From contig JAIESX010000012.1 in the NCBI GenBank assembly GCA_019745555.1, forward strand, positions 20,155 to 84,154: a stretch of 64,000 nt of DNA, written 5' to 3'. Positions 18,955 through 27,139 of the stretch are shown one piece after another; position 1 is the stretch's first letter; each line of letters opens with the position of its first letter. A program made the translations under genes and the position numbers. The notes beneath the pieces were generated by a model. The model did not search any database. It was not told the origin of the DNA and saw only the letters and a program-made list of their open reading frames with translations. Origin of the DNA: Burkholderiaceae bacterium (lineage in GTDB: Bacteria > Pseudomonadota > Gammaproteobacteria > Burkholderiales > Burkholderiaceae_C).

Positions 18955-19491
18955 TCAGGACTTGGCGGCCAGTGCGCCGGCCAGCGCGAACACCGAATTG
19001 GGTGCCGTGGTCTTGGGCGGCTCGGGCTTGCGCTGGGCAAAGATGCCGCGCCGGCTCGTGGTCTGGCGCTCTTCCACCGCCACGCCCTTGGCACGCTGCT
19101 CCTCGCAGAGCTGCAGCAGCTTGATGCCTTCAAGGTGCTCCATCATGCGGCTGTTCAGGCCGCTCCAGAGTTCGCGTGTGAGTTGCCAGCCGGCCTCGCC
19201 GGCGTCGCTATTCTCATCGGCCTGCAGGCCACGCGGCCCTTCGACGGCACGGATGATGTCGGCCACGCTGATGAACTGGACACTGCGGCCCAGGGTGTAG
19301 CCGCCGCCCGGCCCGCGGGTGCTTTCCACGAGACCCTGCTGACGCAGCTTGCTGAACAGCTGTTCCAAGTAGGACAGGGAGATCTGCAGCCTTTGCCCGA
19401 TGGAATTCAGGGGCACGGGTCCGGTCGACTCGCGCAGGGCGAGGTCGATCATGGCGGCGACGGCAAAGCGGCTTTTGGCGCTGAGACGCAT
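18955..19491 (-). CDS. Rrf2-family regulator (IscR-like without Fe-S cysteines)
   Basis: A 178-residue winged-helix regulator. The DNA-binding part MRLSAKSRFAVAAMIDLAL through GPGGGYTLGR is closely IscR-like. In IscR three cysteines near 92-104 and a following His bind a [2Fe-2S] cluster. Here that stretch reads ADENSDAGEAGW with no Cys, and the His position is Arg-Glu in TRELW; the only Cys lies later in LLQLCEEQ. It therefore cannot bind the cluster in the known way and is not called iscR. ATG 19491 has AAAGGAAA before it. Divergent from an NhaR-like gene, with an AT-rich shared region. Confidence 0.8.
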   Translation of the reverse strand: MRLSAKSRFAVAAMIDLALRESTGPVPLNSIGQRLQISLSYLEQLFSKLRQQGLVESTRGPGGGYTLGRSVQFISVADIIRAVEGPRGLQADENSDAGEAGWQLTRELWSGLNSRMMEHLEGIKLLQLCEEQRAKGVAVEERQTTSRRGIFAQRKPEPPKTTAPNSVFALAGALAAKS

Positions 19492-19570
19492 GGCGTTTCC
19501 TTTCTCGGATGTGGCGCGGGCACTGGATGGCACTCGCACACGAAACTTTAGGGATATTCGATCTTCCGGT

Positions 19571-19588
19571 AAATTCGAATTTTCGAAA
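19571..19588. promoter_or_regulatory. Palindromic operator candidate between divergent regulators
   Basis: AAATTCGAATTT (19571-19582) is a perfect 12-base palindrome, and TTTCGAAA (19581-19588) is a second, overlapping perfect palindrome. The TTCGA core appears again near 19556 and 19606. The surrounding 130 bases (19492-19624) are far richer in A+T than the neighbourhood and separate two divergent regulator genes, so an operator for either is likely. Confidence 0.45.
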
Positions 19589-19624
19589 GAATCACTTCGA
19601 TTAAAACGAACTAAAAGAGTTCCC

Positions 19625-20524
19625 GTGAACTTCAAACATCTGCACTATTTCTGGGTGGCTGCAAGATCTGGTGGAATCTTGAGAGCTGGTGAGCAGTTAC
19701 ATACAACACCGCAAACCCTGTCCGGTCAAATCAAACTGCTGGAAGAACGTCTAGGACGCAAGCTGTTCCGCAAAAGCGGCCGGCAACTGGAGCTGACCGA
19801 CGACGGCCGTCTGGCCCTGGGCTATGCCGACGAGATCTTCACCCTGGGCGCCGAGCTGGAGGCTGCGCTGCGCCAGCCGCGCAGCGGGCCGCGGGTGCTG
19901 GACTTCCGGGTCGGGGTGGCCGATTCGGTGGCCAAGTCCGTGGCCTACCGGCTGCTCGAGCCGGCCATGAACCTGGAGGTGCCGGTGCGCCTGATCGGGG
20001 TCGAGGGCAAATTCCCTGACCTGCTGGCCCAGCTGGCCCTGCATCGGCTGGACCTGGTGATCGCCGACGAGCCGCTGACGCGGCGCATCAGCGTCAAGGC
20101 CTACAACCACGCACTGGGCACCTCGCGCATGAGCTTCTTCTGCGCGCCGACGTTGCGCAGCCAGCTGCAGGGGCCGTTTCCCCAGTGTCTGCACGGCGCG
20201 CCCATGCTGATCCAGGGTGCGGCCTCGTCCGTGCGGCAGGAACTCGACGCCTGGCTGCTGCGCCAGGGCATCCAGCCGCGCATCGTGGGTGAGTTCGACG
20301 ATGGCGCGCTGATGACGGCCTTCGGACGCGAGGGCCGCGGCGTCTTCATGTCACCCAGCGTGCTGGAGGACGAGACCGTGGCGCATTACGGCGTGGAGGT
20401 CATCGGCCGCGGCGATGAGGAACTAGTCGAGGAGTTCTATGCCGTCTCGGTGGAGCGGCGCATCAAGCACCCGGCCGTGGCGGCCATCACGCAGGCCGCA
20501 CGCGGGCGGCTCTTTCACGCCTAG
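19625..20524 (+). CDS. LysR-family regulator, NhaR-like
   Basis: A 299-residue LysR protein. NFKHLHYFWVAARSGG and TTPQTLSGQIKLLEERLG closely follow E. coli NhaR, which activates the Na+/H+ antiporter gene nhaA. The effector domain covers about 85-290. GTG 19625 is chosen because the conserved NhaR start (NFKHLHYFW) follows directly; no antiporter gene is next to it in this window. The first ~100 bases of the gene are AT-richer than the rest, continuing the intergenic region. Confidence 0.8.
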   Translation: MNFKHLHYFWVAARSGGILRAGEQLHTTPQTLSGQIKLLEERLGRKLFRKSGRQLELTDDGRLALGYADEIFTLGAELEAALRQPRSGPRVLDFRVGVADSVAKSVAYRLLEPAMNLEVPVRLIGVEGKFPDLLAQLALHRLDLVIADEPLTRRISVKAYNHALGTSRMSFFCAPTLRSQLQGPFPQCLHGAPMLIQGAASSVRQELDAWLLRQGIQPRIVGEFDDGALMTAFGREGRGVFMSPSVLEDETVAHYGVEVIGRGDEELVEEFYAVSVERRIKHPAVAAITQAARGRLFHA

Positions 20525-20527
20525 TGC

Positions 20528-21643
20528 TCAGCGGCACAGCGCACCAGCCTTGAGCTGCTCGGCGCGCTGCGGCGTGGCCGGGTGCGTGCTGAGCCAGTCG
20601 GCCATGGTGCTGCCGTGCGCCTGGGGGGCGGGGGCGCCGTGCTCCTGCGACAGGCCCAGCAGCAGCTCGGCCATGGGAGCGGTGGGCTTTTGCGCGCGCG
20701 TCATCAGCGCCAGCGCGAAGCAGTCGGATTCGGTCTCGTGCTGGCGTCGGTAGGCCAGGCCTGTGAGCACCGTGCTGGCCAGCGAGACCACACTGGACAC
20801 ATCGCCCAGTGCCAGGCCCAGCCCCACATTGAGCACGCCCTGTTCGACGATCAGGCGCGTGCCGTGACGGTGCTCGACATGGCCGATCTCGTGCGCCAGC
20901 ACCCCCAGCAGCGCGTCGTCCGGGAGGCCGGCCTTGGCCGCGCTTTCGACCAGTTCGTCGGTCATGACCAGGGTGCCGCCGGGCAGGGCGAAAGCGTTGG
21001 GGCCCAGACCGCGGCGAAACAGCAGCTCGTAGCGGGGACGATAGGCCGGGTAGCGCTTGAGCTTGGGGTCGAGCTGACGCAGCAGGTCGTCGAAGCTGGC
21101 CCGCAGCGCGGCCTGGCGTTCGGGGGCCAACTGGCTGGGCTTGAGCCAGCGTTGCTCGATCTGGCCCAGCGCCTCCTGGCTGATGCCCAGCTCCCATTCC
21201 AGCGGTACATGGCGGCTCAGCTGGGCCGCGGCCCAGGGCGTGCCGTAGCGGTAGAAGGCCAGGAGCCCGAGGATGGCGAAGGCCAGCACGCCCAGCAACA
21301 CCGGCCAGCGGGTCTGCATGCGCTGGGCCAGGCCGGGGCGCGCGCCGGCAGCGGCCAGGGCCTGCTGCCAGACCTGGGGCTGGTCGATCTCGATGCTGCC
21401 GTGCTCGTGCAGGGCGATGGTGAGGCGCTCAGGTGCGCGGTCGGCGCTCCATTGTGGCGGCCATTCCACCTCGTCGTGCTCGAAGCGGCGCGAGGCGGCG
21501 TGCGCGAGGTCCAGCACATGCAGGCGCAGGGCCGGTCCCTTGGGCCCGGGTTCGAGCACGATCAGCACCTCGCGCGCGCGGCTGCTGCGGCCGTTGAACC
21601 ATTTGGCGCGCAAGGGCGCGGCCGGGCTGACGGTCTCGGCCAT
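20528..21643 (-). CDS. M48-family membrane metallopeptidase
   Basis: A 371-residue protein: a cytoplasmic N-terminal region (1-110), a membrane helix (WPVLLGVLAFAILGLLAFY, about 112-130) and a peptidase domain with the zinc site HEIGHVEH (His251, Glu252, His255) and a later ETESDCFALALM carrying the third ligand. WLSTHPATPQRAEQL is the usual M48 C-terminal motif. It follows the YjgN gene by four bases in the same direction, a pairing I recognise from other proteobacteria. Substrate unknown. ATG 21643 was taken over an upstream in-frame ATG inside the YjgN gene. Confidence 0.82.
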   Translation of the reverse strand: MAETVSPAAPLRAKWFNGRSSRAREVLIVLEPGPKGPALRLHVLDLAHAASRRFEHDEVEWPPQWSADRAPERLTIALHEHGSIEIDQPQVWQQALAAAGARPGLAQRMQTRWPVLLGVLAFAILGLLAFYRYGTPWAAAQLSRHVPLEWELGISQEALGQIEQRWLKPSQLAPERQAALRASFDDLLRQLDPKLKRYPAYRPRYELLFRRGLGPNAFALPGGTLVMTDELVESAAKAGLPDDALLGVLAHEIGHVEHRHGTRLIVEQGVLNVGLGLALGDVSSVVSLASTVLTGLAYRRQHETESDCFALALMTRAQKPTAPMAELLLGLSQEHGAPAPQAHGSTMADWLSTHPATPQRAEQLKAGALCR

Positions 21644-21647
21644 GGGC

Positions 21648-22856
21648 TCAGCCGACGATGTCCAGGCCGGCGGCATCGGCGAGGGCGTCACCCAGGCCAT
21701 CCTGCTGCTTGACCAGATCGCCTACCAGCTGGTCCAGGCCGCCCTTGACGTGCAGGGTGACCGAGTCGGCCTTTATGCGGTATTCGCTGACACGGGCGAA
21801 GGGGCGGTAGAAGCCCAGGGTCAGCAGCGTGAGCAGCAGGTTTTTGAGGCGCAGGCGTACGAAGGGCCAGTGCCTGAGGTCGCATTTGAAGCGTGCGATC
21901 TGGCTCAGGCCCACATTGCTCCAGATCAGCTTGAACATGCGCGCCTCGCGGTAGGCGCGCGCCGGCGCCGAGACCAGGATCAGGCCCAGGAAGACGGCGA
22001 GCACCGTCACCAGGATCAGCACGAACATGGCCGGTCCGCGCGCATTGCTGAACAGGCTCTGCAGGGTGTAGAGCGCCCCGGCCCCCAGGGCCAGGATCAG
22101 CGCGATGCCGGCCAGCAGCACGGCGACGGTCGCAGCCCAGATGCGCACGAAGTCGCTGTAGACCGGTTTCCAGCGCCCGTGCTGCCTGCCGATGCCGGCA
22201 CGCAGTACCAGCAGGCTCTTGTAGTTGAACTCGACGCGGATGATGCACAGCAGGCTGACGACCACGCCCAGGGCGACCAGGCCCCACATGGGCGCACTCA
22301 CGACCGGGAACTGGACGCCGCGCGGCTTGCGCACCGGGGGGGCACCCGCATCGGCGGCCAGCATCTCGAGGCCGAAACTGATCGCGATCCAGAGCGCGGC
22401 CATCACGAAGATGGGCCAGCTCGCCAGGTAGACATCCTTCCAGCCGGCGGCGAAATGCAGCTGCAGGCCGCGCCAGCGCGTGCTGGCCAGGCGAAAGCGC
22501 ATGGCGCTGCCCCAGATGTAGGGGGCCAGCACGGCCGCGGCGACGATGAAGAACAGCACCAGGGTCTCCTGCCCGGTCTCGGCCGCGATCTGGTAGGCGA
22601 TGTACAGGAGGGCGAAAAGGATGAAGCTGAACACCATCTTGCGCAGCGGCGCGGTGAATTCCAGCGGGCTGTCTGCGATCAGGGTGTGGTCGTAGAACCA
22701 GCGCGCGGTGCGCCGGCGCGCCCAGGGCGTGTACAGCCCCAGCGTGACGATGGACAGCAGCACATTGACGATCCAGACCCGGAAGTATTCGCCGCCGGTA
22801 CCGGAAAAGCGTAAGCGGTAGGCGGCAATGCCGTGACGTTGCGTCCTGCTGTCCAT
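21648..22856 (-). CDS. YjgN family membrane protein (DUF898)
   Basis: A 402-residue protein with about eight membrane helices and the repeated DUF898 motifs: FRVWIVNVLLSIVTLGLYTPWARRR near the start and LLLTLLTLGFYRPFARV near the end. Function unknown. ATG 22856 follows GGGAGG; upstream in-frame codons lack similarity. It is the first gene of a pair with the M48 peptidase, which may process or regulate it. Confidence 0.82.
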   Translation of the reverse strand: MDSRTQRHGIAAYRLRFSGTGGEYFRVWIVNVLLSIVTLGLYTPWARRRTARWFYDHTLIADSPLEFTAPLRKMVFSFILFALLYIAYQIAAETGQETLVLFFIVAAAVLAPYIWGSAMRFRLASTRWRGLQLHFAAGWKDVYLASWPIFVMAALWIAISFGLEMLAADAGAPPVRKPRGVQFPVVSAPMWGLVALGVVVSLLCIIRVEFNYKSLLVLRAGIGRQHGRWKPVYSDFVRIWAATVAVLLAGIALILALGAGALYTLQSLFSNARGPAMFVLILVTVLAVFLGLILVSAPARAYREARMFKLIWSNVGLSQIARFKCDLRHWPFVRLRLKNLLLTLLTLGFYRPFARVSEYRIKADSVTLHVKGGLDQLVGDLVKQQDGLGDALADAAGLDIVG

Positions 22857-22924
22857 ACCCCTGGCCTCCCGGTGATGTCGTTGCGCCGGCAGTGTAGCAG
22901 CGCGTCCCGTTGCGTGAACGGATC

Positions 22925-23641
22925 CTAGAAGCGCTCGTGGGCCTGCAGATAGCGCCATTGCCCCTCAGGCAGCTGGCTCATGGGCACGCGACCGATGCGG
23001 ATGCGCTTCATGGCCAGGATCTGCAGGCCGGCGCGTTCACAGACATAGGCAACGAGGCCGGGGTGGGCGCCCTTGATGGCCAGGCGCAGCTTGCTGCGAC
23101 CGTTGCCGCTGCCGGTCAGGCTGGCCTTGAGCGGGGGCAGGGGTTGCCCACGCACGTCGGTGTTCCGCATCAGCAGCGCCAGCTGTTCGCGCGAGACCTC
23201 GCCCTGGACGTCGACCGTCATCTCCACCTCGATCAGCCGTTCCTCTTCGCCGAGCTTGCGCGCGACGCGTCCGTCCTGGGTGTAGACCAGCAGGCCGCTG
23301 GCCGCAGGCTCCAGCGGGACGGTGAGCCTGAGCTGGTGGAAGTGGCGCTTGAGCACGCGCGTGCCGCTGGGGTCGGCGCTCCAATGGCTGGCCGCGCTCA
23401 GCAGGGTCAGCGGGGCCGGATGGTCTGCCGGCTTGTGCAGCAGCAGCGTCACGGGTGGCAACTCGGTGAGCCGCGCGTGCGGGTCGAGTTCTATCTTCTC
23501 GTGAAGCACGCGGAACTGCGGTTCCTCCACCACGCGGCCGTCGACCGTGACCCAGCCGCCTTCGATGTAGCGCTCGGCCTCGCTGCGCGAGCAGGAGAGT
23601 TGGGCGGCGAGGCGCTTGGACAGGCGGACAGCTTCAGTCAT
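22925..23641 (-). CDS. S4-domain protein related to RsuA/RluF, active site eroded
   Basis: A 238-residue protein. An S4 RNA-binding domain (about 5-55; RLSKRLAAQLSCSRSEAERY) is followed by a pseudouridine-synthase-like region. The catalytic loop that reads GRLDxDxxGL in the family is VPLEPAASGL here, with Asp replaced by Glu and the preceding Arg lost. The KEY motif reads VEM, and the NRQIRRM motif reads GAHPGLV. It therefore probably binds RNA without making pseudouridine. Its ATG overlaps the stop of the metallo-hydrolase gene (ATGA). Confidence 0.75.
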   Translation of the reverse strand: MTEAVRLSKRLAAQLSCSRSEAERYIEGGWVTVDGRVVEEPQFRVLHEKIELDPHARLTELPPVTLLLHKPADHPAPLTLLSAASHWSADPSGTRVLKRHFHQLRLTVPLEPAASGLLVYTQDGRVARKLGEEERLIEVEMTVDVQGEVSREQLALLMRNTDVRGQPLPPLKASLTGSGNGRSKLRLAIKGAHPGLVAYVCERAGLQILAMKRIRIGRVPMSQLPEGQWRYLQAHERF

Positions 23642-24546
23642 CTGGACGATCCCGGCAGGGCCTGCAGGCGTTCGACATGGGCCTGCAGCGAGCGCTTGGC
23701 GACGGGCCAGATGGCCGGTGGCACATCGTCATAGGCCAGCGCCACCCAGTCGTCCAGCGTGCCCCCGGGCCGGGCGCTCATGGCAGCCTGTACCTTTGCC
23801 TCGCGGGCCAGGCGGTGGGCCTTGAGTTGGGCGATAACGGTGCGCGCCTGGTCCATCACATGGCCGTGGGCCGGCAGGATGTAGCCTAGGCCCAGGCGAG
23901 CGCAGGCGGCGTCGAGTGCGTCGAGCGCATCGAGGTAGGCCGTCATATTGCCGTCCGGTGGATTGATCACCGTGGTGCTGCCGTTGAGGATGTGGTCGCC
24001 TGAAAACAGCAGGCCCGTGCCGGCGGCGTCGGCCAGCAGCAGGCAGAGGTGGTTGGCCGCATGGCCCGGGGTGTGGATGATCTGCAGGCGGTGCAGTACC
24101 TGCCCTGCCGCGTCGCGCAGCGTGAGCGTCTCGCCGTCGGCCAGTGCCCGGTCGGGGCTGAACTGGCTGGCCGCGTTCGCCGTGGGCGCCGAGGGCAGGC
24201 CCAGCACGGGCGGTGTGTGGCCGCCGCGCTCGGTGCACAGGGTCTGCAGCGGCCGGGCGGCCGGCGCGTGGTCGGCGTGCGAATGCGTGCAGACGATGAG
24301 GCGGATGTCGCCGTCCGCGGCCTGCCACAGTCGTTCGATGTGGGTTGGCTCCAGCGGCCCGGGGTCGATGACCAGCCAGCCCGTGGCCGGCGAGCCTACG
24401 AGGTAGCTGTTGGTGCCGGGGCCGGTCATGAGCCCGGGGTTCGGTGCCGTCAGACGCAGCACGTGCGGCAGCAGGGCGACGGGCGCCTCGTGCTGCCAGG
24501 GCGGCCGGGCCTGCAGGCCGGCTAGGGGTAGATGCGGAGTGGACAT
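23638..24546 (-). CDS. MBL-fold metallo-hydrolase (LACTB2-like)
   Basis: A 302-residue metallo-beta-lactamase-fold enzyme. The metal motif HSHADH spans 88-93; TPGHAANHLCL and GDHILNG supply the remaining ligands, and HGHVM the last His. A C-terminal winged-helix segment (about 240-300) is typical of the LACTB2 group, whose human member is an endoribonuclease; other relatives are thioesterases. Two in-frame ATGs exist (24546 and 24567) with no clear ribosome site; 24546 is taken. It is translationally coupled to an S4 RNA-binding protein, which makes an RNA role plausible but unproven. Confidence 0.78.
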   Translation of the reverse strand: MSTPHLPLAGLQARPPWQHEAPVALLPHVLRLTAPNPGLMTGPGTNSYLVGSPATGWLVIDPGPLEPTHIERLWQAADGDIRLIVCTHSHADHAPAARPLQTLCTERGGHTPPVLGLPSAPTANAASQFSPDRALADGETLTLRDAAGQVLHRLQIIHTPGHAANHLCLLLADAAGTGLLFSGDHILNGSTTVINPPDGNMTAYLDALDALDAACARLGLGYILPAHGHVMDQARTVIAQLKAHRLAREAKVQAAMSARPGGTLDDWVALAYDDVPPAIWPVAKRSLQAHVERLQALPGSSR

Positions 24547-24602
24547 GAAGGGCTGGAAAAGTACCATGGGCTGGCGACCCCAACTCTAAAGGAGACGAAC
24601 TC

Positions 24603-25583
24603 ATGTACAAGCACGTATTGCGCCGCGCCCTGCTGACCCTGTCCGCGATCTCGGTCCTGGGCCTGGGCCTGGGCGCACAGGCCCAGGACTGGCCGGCCCG
24701 CCAGCCGATCAAGCTCGTGGCGGTGTTTCCGCCCGGCGGCTCGGTGGATCAGGTCTCGCGCCTGCTGGCGCCCTACCTGCAACAGGAGCTGGGCCAGAAC
24801 GTGATCGTCGAGAACAAGGGCGGGGCCTCGGGCTCCATCGGCGCGGCCCAGGTGGCCGCTGCCGCGCCCGACGGCTACACCTTTGCCGTGGTCTTCGATA
24901 CCCATGGTGTGAACCCGGCGCTCATGCCCAACCTGCCCTTCGATACACGCAAGGACCTGAGCACGGTGATTGTCGTGGGCACCTCGCCCATGGTGCTGGC
25001 CACGCCCGCAGGTTCGGAGTACAAGACCTTTGCCGATGTGCTGGCGGCCGCCAAGGCCAGCAAGGGCGTGAGCTACGGCAGTATCGGCTCGGGCAGCCTG
25101 GGGCATCTGGCGATGGCGCTGCTGGGCAAGAACAACCAGCTGAACTTTGTCCACGTGCCTTACAAGGGCGGCGGCCCGCTGATGAACGATGCCGTGGCCG
25201 GCCATGTGCCCCTGGCCATCGGCTCGGTCTTCGTGGTCAAACCGCACGTGGACAGCAAGCGCCTGCGTCCGCTGGCGGTGACGACCAGCCAGCGGGCCCG
25301 CCAGCTGCCCGAGGTGCCGACCATCGCCGAGAGCGGCTTTGCGGGCTTCGAGGCGCCGGCCTGGTGGGCCGTGCTGGCGCCCGCGAAGACGCCGCCGGCC
25401 ATCGTGCAGCGCATGAACGAGGCCATCAACAAGATCATGAAGAACCCCGAGGTGGCGCAGCGCCTGGCCGGGCAGGGCATCGATGTGCTGGGCGGTACGC
25501 CGCAGGCCGGCCAGGCCTTCCTCGAGCGCCAGATGGATATCTGGGCCAAGGTCGTCAAGGACAACGACATCAAGCCGGATTGA
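24603..25583 (+). CDS. Bug/TctC-type periplasmic binding protein
   Basis: A 326-residue exported tripartite-tricarboxylate-transporter receptor. It has a signal peptide (cleavage after AQA about residue 27), then DWPARQPIKLVAVFPPGGSVD and QQELGQNVIVENKGGASG, the hallmarks of the Bug family that is greatly expanded in Burkholderiales. It would bind a carboxylic acid for uptake. AAAGGAG precedes the ATG. No tctA/tctB permease is adjacent, so it is an orphan receptor as is usual in this group. The ligand is unknown. Confidence 0.85.
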   Translation: MYKHVLRRALLTLSAISVLGLGLGAQAQDWPARQPIKLVAVFPPGGSVDQVSRLLAPYLQQELGQNVIVENKGGASGSIGAAQVAAAAPDGYTFAVVFDTHGVNPALMPNLPFDTRKDLSTVIVVGTSPMVLATPAGSEYKTFADVLAAAKASKGVSYGSIGSGSLGHLAMALLGKNNQLNFVHVPYKGGGPLMNDAVAGHVPLAIGSVFVVKPHVDSKRLRPLAVTTSQRARQLPEVPTIAESGFAGFEAPAWWAVLAPAKTPPAIVQRMNEAINKIMKNPEVAQRLAGQGIDVLGGTPQAGQAFLERQMDIWAKVVKDNDIKPD

Positions 25584-25589
25584 TGCCTT

Positions 25590-25620
25590 CCCTGTGGCGG
25601 CCTTGCGGGCCGCCGCAGGG
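25590..25620. terminator. Hairpin between convergent genes
   Basis: CCCTGTGGCGGCC (25590-25602) pairs with GGCCGCCGCAGGG (25608-25620): 13 pairs with one G-U and a 5-base loop. It sits between the TctC-type gene and the convergent decarboxylase-like gene. There is no T-run, so termination strength is uncertain. Confidence 0.55.
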
Positions 25621-25621
25621 G

Positions 25622-26167
25622 CTACTTCTCCGGCGTGATCTGCAGCGCCACGAGAAAGCGCGCCACCATGTTGTAGGTGGCGATGGCGCTCGTGAGTTCG
25701 ACCAGGCCGGTCTCGTCGAAATGCCGGCGCAGGGCGTCGAAAACTTCGTCACTCACCTGGACGTCCAGCGTCATCTGCGCCGCGTAGCGGATCACCAGCC
25801 GGTCCAGCTCGTCCAGCACCGCGGCGTCGGGGATGCCGCGTGGGTCGGCCCGTAGGAAAGCCTGCAGCGCATCAAGCTGGGCCTGGCTGCCGCCGGCGGC
25901 CAGGAAGTCGGGCGCGTGGTGGTGGTACTCGTAGTGCGCGCCCGTGAGCAGGGCCACGGTGCAGATGCCGAGCTCGCGCAGCCTGCGGCTGGTCGGCAGC
26001 TCGGTGCGCACGGCGCGCAGGTAGGTGTTCCAGCCGCGGGCCAGCGGCTCGCTCCAGAGCAGGGCCTTGTCCAGGTTGATCAGGGTGCCGCCGCGGCGCG
26101 CCTTGATGGCGTCCACGAGTTCGGCGGGCTGAGGTTTGCGTTCAGGCGTCCAGTCGGGCAGTCGCAT
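25622..26167 (-). CDS. Carboxymuconolactone decarboxylase / AhpD-like protein
   Basis: A 181-residue all-helical protein of the CMD superfamily: ICTVALLTGAHYEYHHHAPDFLAAGG (split across helices 4-5) is typical. The CxxC redox pair of AhpD is absent; EYHHH takes its place as in the non-peroxidase branch. The reaction is unknown. ATG 26167 is in good agreement with family length. The gene is divergent from dapF with an 82-base gap. Confidence 0.72.
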   Translation of the reverse strand: MRLPDWTPERKPQPAELVDAIKARRGGTLINLDKALLWSEPLARGWNTYLRAVRTELPTSRRLRELGICTVALLTGAHYEYHHHAPDFLAAGGSQAQLDALQAFLRADPRGIPDAAVLDELDRLVIRYAAQMTLDVQVSDEVFDALRRHFDETGLVELTSAIATYNMVARFLVALQITPEK

Positions 26168-26249
26168 CGTTGTTTTCCCGTGAGGCGGTGGATGAAATGG
26201 CGTTTGCAGCCTCCAGCATACGCGGGGAATGGGCGGATAATTTGCGGCC

Positions 26250-27122
26250 ATGCGTATCCGCTTCACCAAGATGCAGGGTGCGGGCAATGACTTCGTCGTG
26301 CTCGACGAGACCCGCGGCCCCAGCGTGCCCGGAGGGCTGACCCCGGCACAGTACCGCTGGCTGGCCGACCGCCACTTCGGCGTCGGCGCCGACCAGATCC
26401 TCAGCGTGCGCCCGGCCCCGGCGCCCGGCATCGATTTCGAGTATGTGATCCACAACGCCGACGGCAGCGAGGTCGAGCAGTGCGGCAATGGCGCGCGCTG
26501 CTTTGCCCGCTATGTGCACGACGCCGGCCTCACGGGCAAGGACCGCATCCGCGTGCAGACCCTGGCCGGCGTGATCGAGCCGCGCCTCAATGCCGATGGC
26601 CGGGTGACCGTGGACATGGGCGCGCCCATCTTCGAACTGGAGCGCGTGCCCTTCGACGCCAGCAACCTGAGTCCTGTGGCCGATGGCGACTGGCAGACCT
26701 GGCCGGTGGTGGTCGATGGTGTCACCGTGCCACTGGCCGTGCTGTCCATGGGCAATCCGCATGCGGTGCAGCTGGTGCCCGATCTGGAGAGCGCCCCGGT
26801 ACGCACGCAGGGTCCGCTGATCGAACACCATGCCCGTTTCCCGCGCCGCGTCAATGCCGGCTTCCTGCAGATCGTCGACCGTACGCAGGTGAAGCTGCGT
26901 GTCTGGGAGCGTGGCGCTGGCGAGACCCTGGCCTGCGGCACCGGTGCCTGTGCGGCCGCGGTGGCGGGCATGCGCCTTGGGCGGCTCGATGCCCGCGTGG
27001 ACGTGCAGACGCGCGGCGGCGTGCTGACCATCGAATGGGCCGGTGAGGGCCAGCCGGTCTACATGACCGGCCCGGCCACCACGGTCTTCCAGGGCGAAGT
27101 CGATGTGCCTGAACTGAACTGA
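26250..27122 (+). CDS. dapF: Diaminopimelate epimerase
   Basis: A 290-residue PLP-independent racemase converting LL- to meso-diaminopimelate for lysine and peptidoglycan. The two catalytic cysteines are Cys78 in EQCGNGARC and Cys229 in [27 protein letters not shown] is the standard N-terminus. GATAAT (26236-26241) ends 8 bases before the ATG with no Shine-Dalgarno. It begins a dapF-DUF484-xerC operon, the same order as in E. coli (dapF-yigA-xerC). Confidence 0.94.
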   Translation: MRIRFTKMQGAGNDFVVLDETRGPSVPGGLTPAQYRWLADRHFGVGADQILSVRPAPAPGIDFEYVIHNADGSEVEQCGNGARCFARYVHDAGLTGKDRIRVQTLAGVIEPRLNADGRVTVDMGAPIFELERVPFDASNLSPVADGDWQTWPVVVDGVTVPLAVLSMGNPHAVQLVPDLESAPVRTQGPLIEHHARFPRRVNAGFLQIVDRTQVKLRVWERGAGETLACGTGACAAAVAGMRLGRLDARVDVQTRGGVLTIEWAGEGQPVYMTGPATTVFQGEVDVPELN

Positions 27123-27139
27123 TCCAAGACACCAGAACC

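Noticed and set aside
18955..19491. Calling the Rrf2 gene iscR
   Set aside because: The three cluster cysteines and the His are absent and no isc genes are adjacent.
25622..26167. Calling the CMD-family protein an AhpD peroxidase
   Set aside because: The CxxC redox motif is missing.
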